Positions 25,095 to 26,669 of a DNA stretch of 26,669 nucleotides are shown one piece after another. The stretch lies in the NCBI GenBank assembly GCA_026770575.1, contig MU657201.1:312552-339220 (forward strand). The letters run 5' to 3'. How positions within the stretch are numbered: the first letter of the stretch is position 1; every line of letters begins with the position of its first letter. Made by a program: the position numbers and the translations under genes. The notes below the pieces were generated by a model, which saw only the letters and a list, made by a program, of their open reading frames with translations, did no database searches and had not been told where the DNA came from. The DNA comes from Pelagophyceae sp. CCMP2097 (lineage: Eukaryota > Sar > Pelagophyceae).

Positions 25095-25994
25095 CGGAGG
25101 CCGCGGCGTCGACGCGTTGCCTCAGGCCGATCCAAAGGCCGCGCTGCTGCCATCTCGGCCCCGCATCTTCGCCCCCGGGTGCTGCCCCCGCGGCACCGTT
25201 AAGGAGCGCGATCGGCTATACCACGCAGTCCCTCCGTTCACATATGCTCGGCCGAGGAGCCGAGCTGTAATTTTATCTTCCCGGGACGATCCGAGGAGGA
25301 AGAGCTCCATCGCAGTCGGGCGCGCCCGAGTGGGGGCGCCTTTGGAAAAGGTCCGCACACTCGCGCGCCTATGCCGAGGGCGCCCGCGGGAGACGCACTG
25401 ACGCAGGCCCGTCGAGGGGCCACCTTTCGCCGGGCGCAGCGCGGGGAACCGTAGAGACGGCGTACTGGGCCTGGGGCTTCCTTGGGGAATTCCCTAGCAA
25501 GGGGACTTCCTTCGGGAATTCCCTTCCAGGGGGTCCAAGTCACATCACTGTCACAAGGAACGCGGGTCGGTCCCGGTCGGCGGCGGCCCCGCGTCGGGCG
25601 AGCGGTCGACTTCGGGACTGGGCGAGCTCGCGAGACCGTTCAGGCGCCGTGGCTCCGCTCCGAAGCTCCCTGGGACGCCCCCCACCGTGGGGGGACCCAC
25701 GTCAAACTCAATGGATAAAACTCTGCGTCATGGGCCAAGCTCGTGAAGGATGCTTAAATGAGCGACGCTCGTCGATGGCATCAGTGGGGATCCGTGAGGA
25801 GCGTACGGGAAGGGAGGGTCGTGGGTCGTGGCGTCGTGGCGGCATTTCCGGCGTCGTGGCGGCATCTCTGCGAGAGAGGGCCTCGCCTTCTTGCGGGCTG
25901 CTCGAGGTGGTTCGTTGCGCATGGCACCGACACGTCAGCAACATAAGTATCTTGCACATGTCAATGCCGGTGGCGCGTCGCTCGCGCGCCCCTT
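25095..25994. other. Convergent intergenic region, no gene seen
   Basis: This lies between the 3' ends of the MYND gene and kelch gene C. Frames here are arginine-rich and lack domains. Short direct repeats occur (the 28-bp pair listed next; GGCGTCGTGGCGGCAT twice near 25830-25867). Confidence 0.45.
25475..25530 (+). repeat. 28-bp tandem duplication
   Basis: Two adjacent copies of a GGCTTCCTTGGGGAATTCCC-type unit, about 80% identical, each containing a GGGAATTCCC palindrome. Confidence 0.65.
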
Positions 25995-26669
25995 TCAGCA
26001 GGCGAGCACCTCCGTTGTCGATAAACCGCCCCCGAGCACGAGGATCCGTACGTCTTCTCCAGCAGCGTCGAGTCGAACGGCTGCGATGCCACTGCGCTCA
26101 GCCTGCATGATCGGCCCGGGCGAAAACTCCATCGTCGCCACGTCGAGGAGATCGGTGGTGGCCAAATCTGTGTTTGATGAGTCCCCCCCGCCGATGACGA
26201 GGATATGTCCAGCATCGACGGGCACGGCCGCGCAGAAACAGCGTGCCGAGCCCATCGACGGCCCGGGTGCGAACGCCATGGCCCGGATGTCGAGGACCTC
26301 CGTCGTATTCAACCACTCTTCTGAATCCGATTCACCACCAGCCACCATAACATGATGCTTGTCGAGCGCGACAGCCGCGCATCCGCTGCGTGGAGTGGCC
26401 ATGGTGGGCCCCGGCGTGAAGGTCATCGTGTCCAGGCTGAGGATCTCCGTGCTCGACAAGAAAGATCCTCTAACGTAACCGCTGACGACGAGGATCCTGA
26501 GAGCGTCGAGCGCGACGACGGCACAAGAATCTCGTCTCGACTGCATGTCCGGCCCCGGCGTGACGGTGCGCGTCGAGAGGTGGAAGATCTCCGTCGAGTT
26601 TAAAGCATCGCCATCGTCGTCCGCTCCACCCACCACCAGCACGCGGTCCGCGTCGATGAGGACGGCCGC
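25995..26669 (-). CDS. Kelch propeller, C-terminal part of BTB-kelch gene C (cut by window edge)
   Basis: The frame is open through the window edge and ends with TGA at 25995, giving 224 residues of at least five kelch blades. It is very close to gene A: TTEVLDIRAMAFAPGPSMGS against TTEVLDVRTMAFAPGPPMGS, and LSTRTVTPGPDMQS against LSARTVTPGPNMQS. The upstream codons (AAVLIDADRVLVVGG) match the second blade of gene A. The N-terminal module, coiled coil and BTB domain should lie beyond the window. The last blade is shorter than in A and ends LSTTEVLAC. Presumed function as for gene A. Confidence 0.88.
   Translation of the reverse strand, partial: AAVLIDADRVLVVGGADDDGDALNSTEIFHLSTRTVTPGPDMQSRRDSCAVVALDALRILVVSGYVRGSFLSSTEILSLDTMTFTPGPTMATPRSGCAAVALDKHHVMVAGGESDSEEWLNTTEVLDIRAMAFAPGPSMGSARCFCAAVPVDAGHILVIGGGDSSNTDLATTDLLDVATMEFSPGPIMQAERSGIAAVRLDAAGEDVRILVLGGGLSTTEVLAC

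Overview
The window looks like nuclear DNA from a GC-rich, intron-bearing unicellular eukaryote. Short GT-AG introns can be placed by comparing paralogues and by completing catalytic motifs. The gene set fits an alga: two BTB/KCTD-kelch genes plus an edge fragment of a third and an orphan piece of a fourth, a MYND-RING-Sel1 protein, a helicase-associated (HA) repeat protein, a vacuolar-type gamma-glutamyl hydrolase and a large 2-oxoglutarate dioxygenase. My best guess is a stramenopile such as a pelagophyte, at moderate confidence. Nothing suggests a bacterium or a virus.

Layout. 1-1395: two terminal-inverted-repeat (TIR) elements. 2116-3156 (-): gamma-glutamyl hydrolase. 3848-5255: composite repeat with a 12-bp minisatellite, inverted relative to its second copy at 13043-16295. 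5334-6122 (+): HA-repeat protein. 6387-7478: palindrome-rich element and acidic reading frames. 7879-9603 (+): BTB-kelch gene A. 9851-10257: hAT-like miniature element. 10337-10932: a truncated reading frame fused to a repeat, and a possible exon. 11894-16853 (-): BTB-kelch gene B, reconstructed from four exons, with a 3338-nt intron that holds the second composite repeat. 16985-17115 (+): orphan first-exon module of the same family. 17286-18328: TA-flanked element with a TTAA-flanked element nested inside it. 18918-20998 (-): three-exon fusion of two different 2-oxoglutarate dioxygenase domains. 21660-23990: repeat-rich block with two tRNA-derived SINE-like copies and three small DNA elements, one of which has its empty target site still visible. 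24069-25094 (+): MYND-RING-Sel1 gene. 25995-26669 (-): C-terminal kelch propeller of gene C, cut by the window edge.

The genes are monocistronic and do not form a pathway. The most informative signals are structural: gene models that only appear after splicing, and paired filled and empty transposon sites that give the order of insertions. The kelch paralogues A and C are closer to each other than to B. Gene function is inferred from motifs only; no database search was possible.
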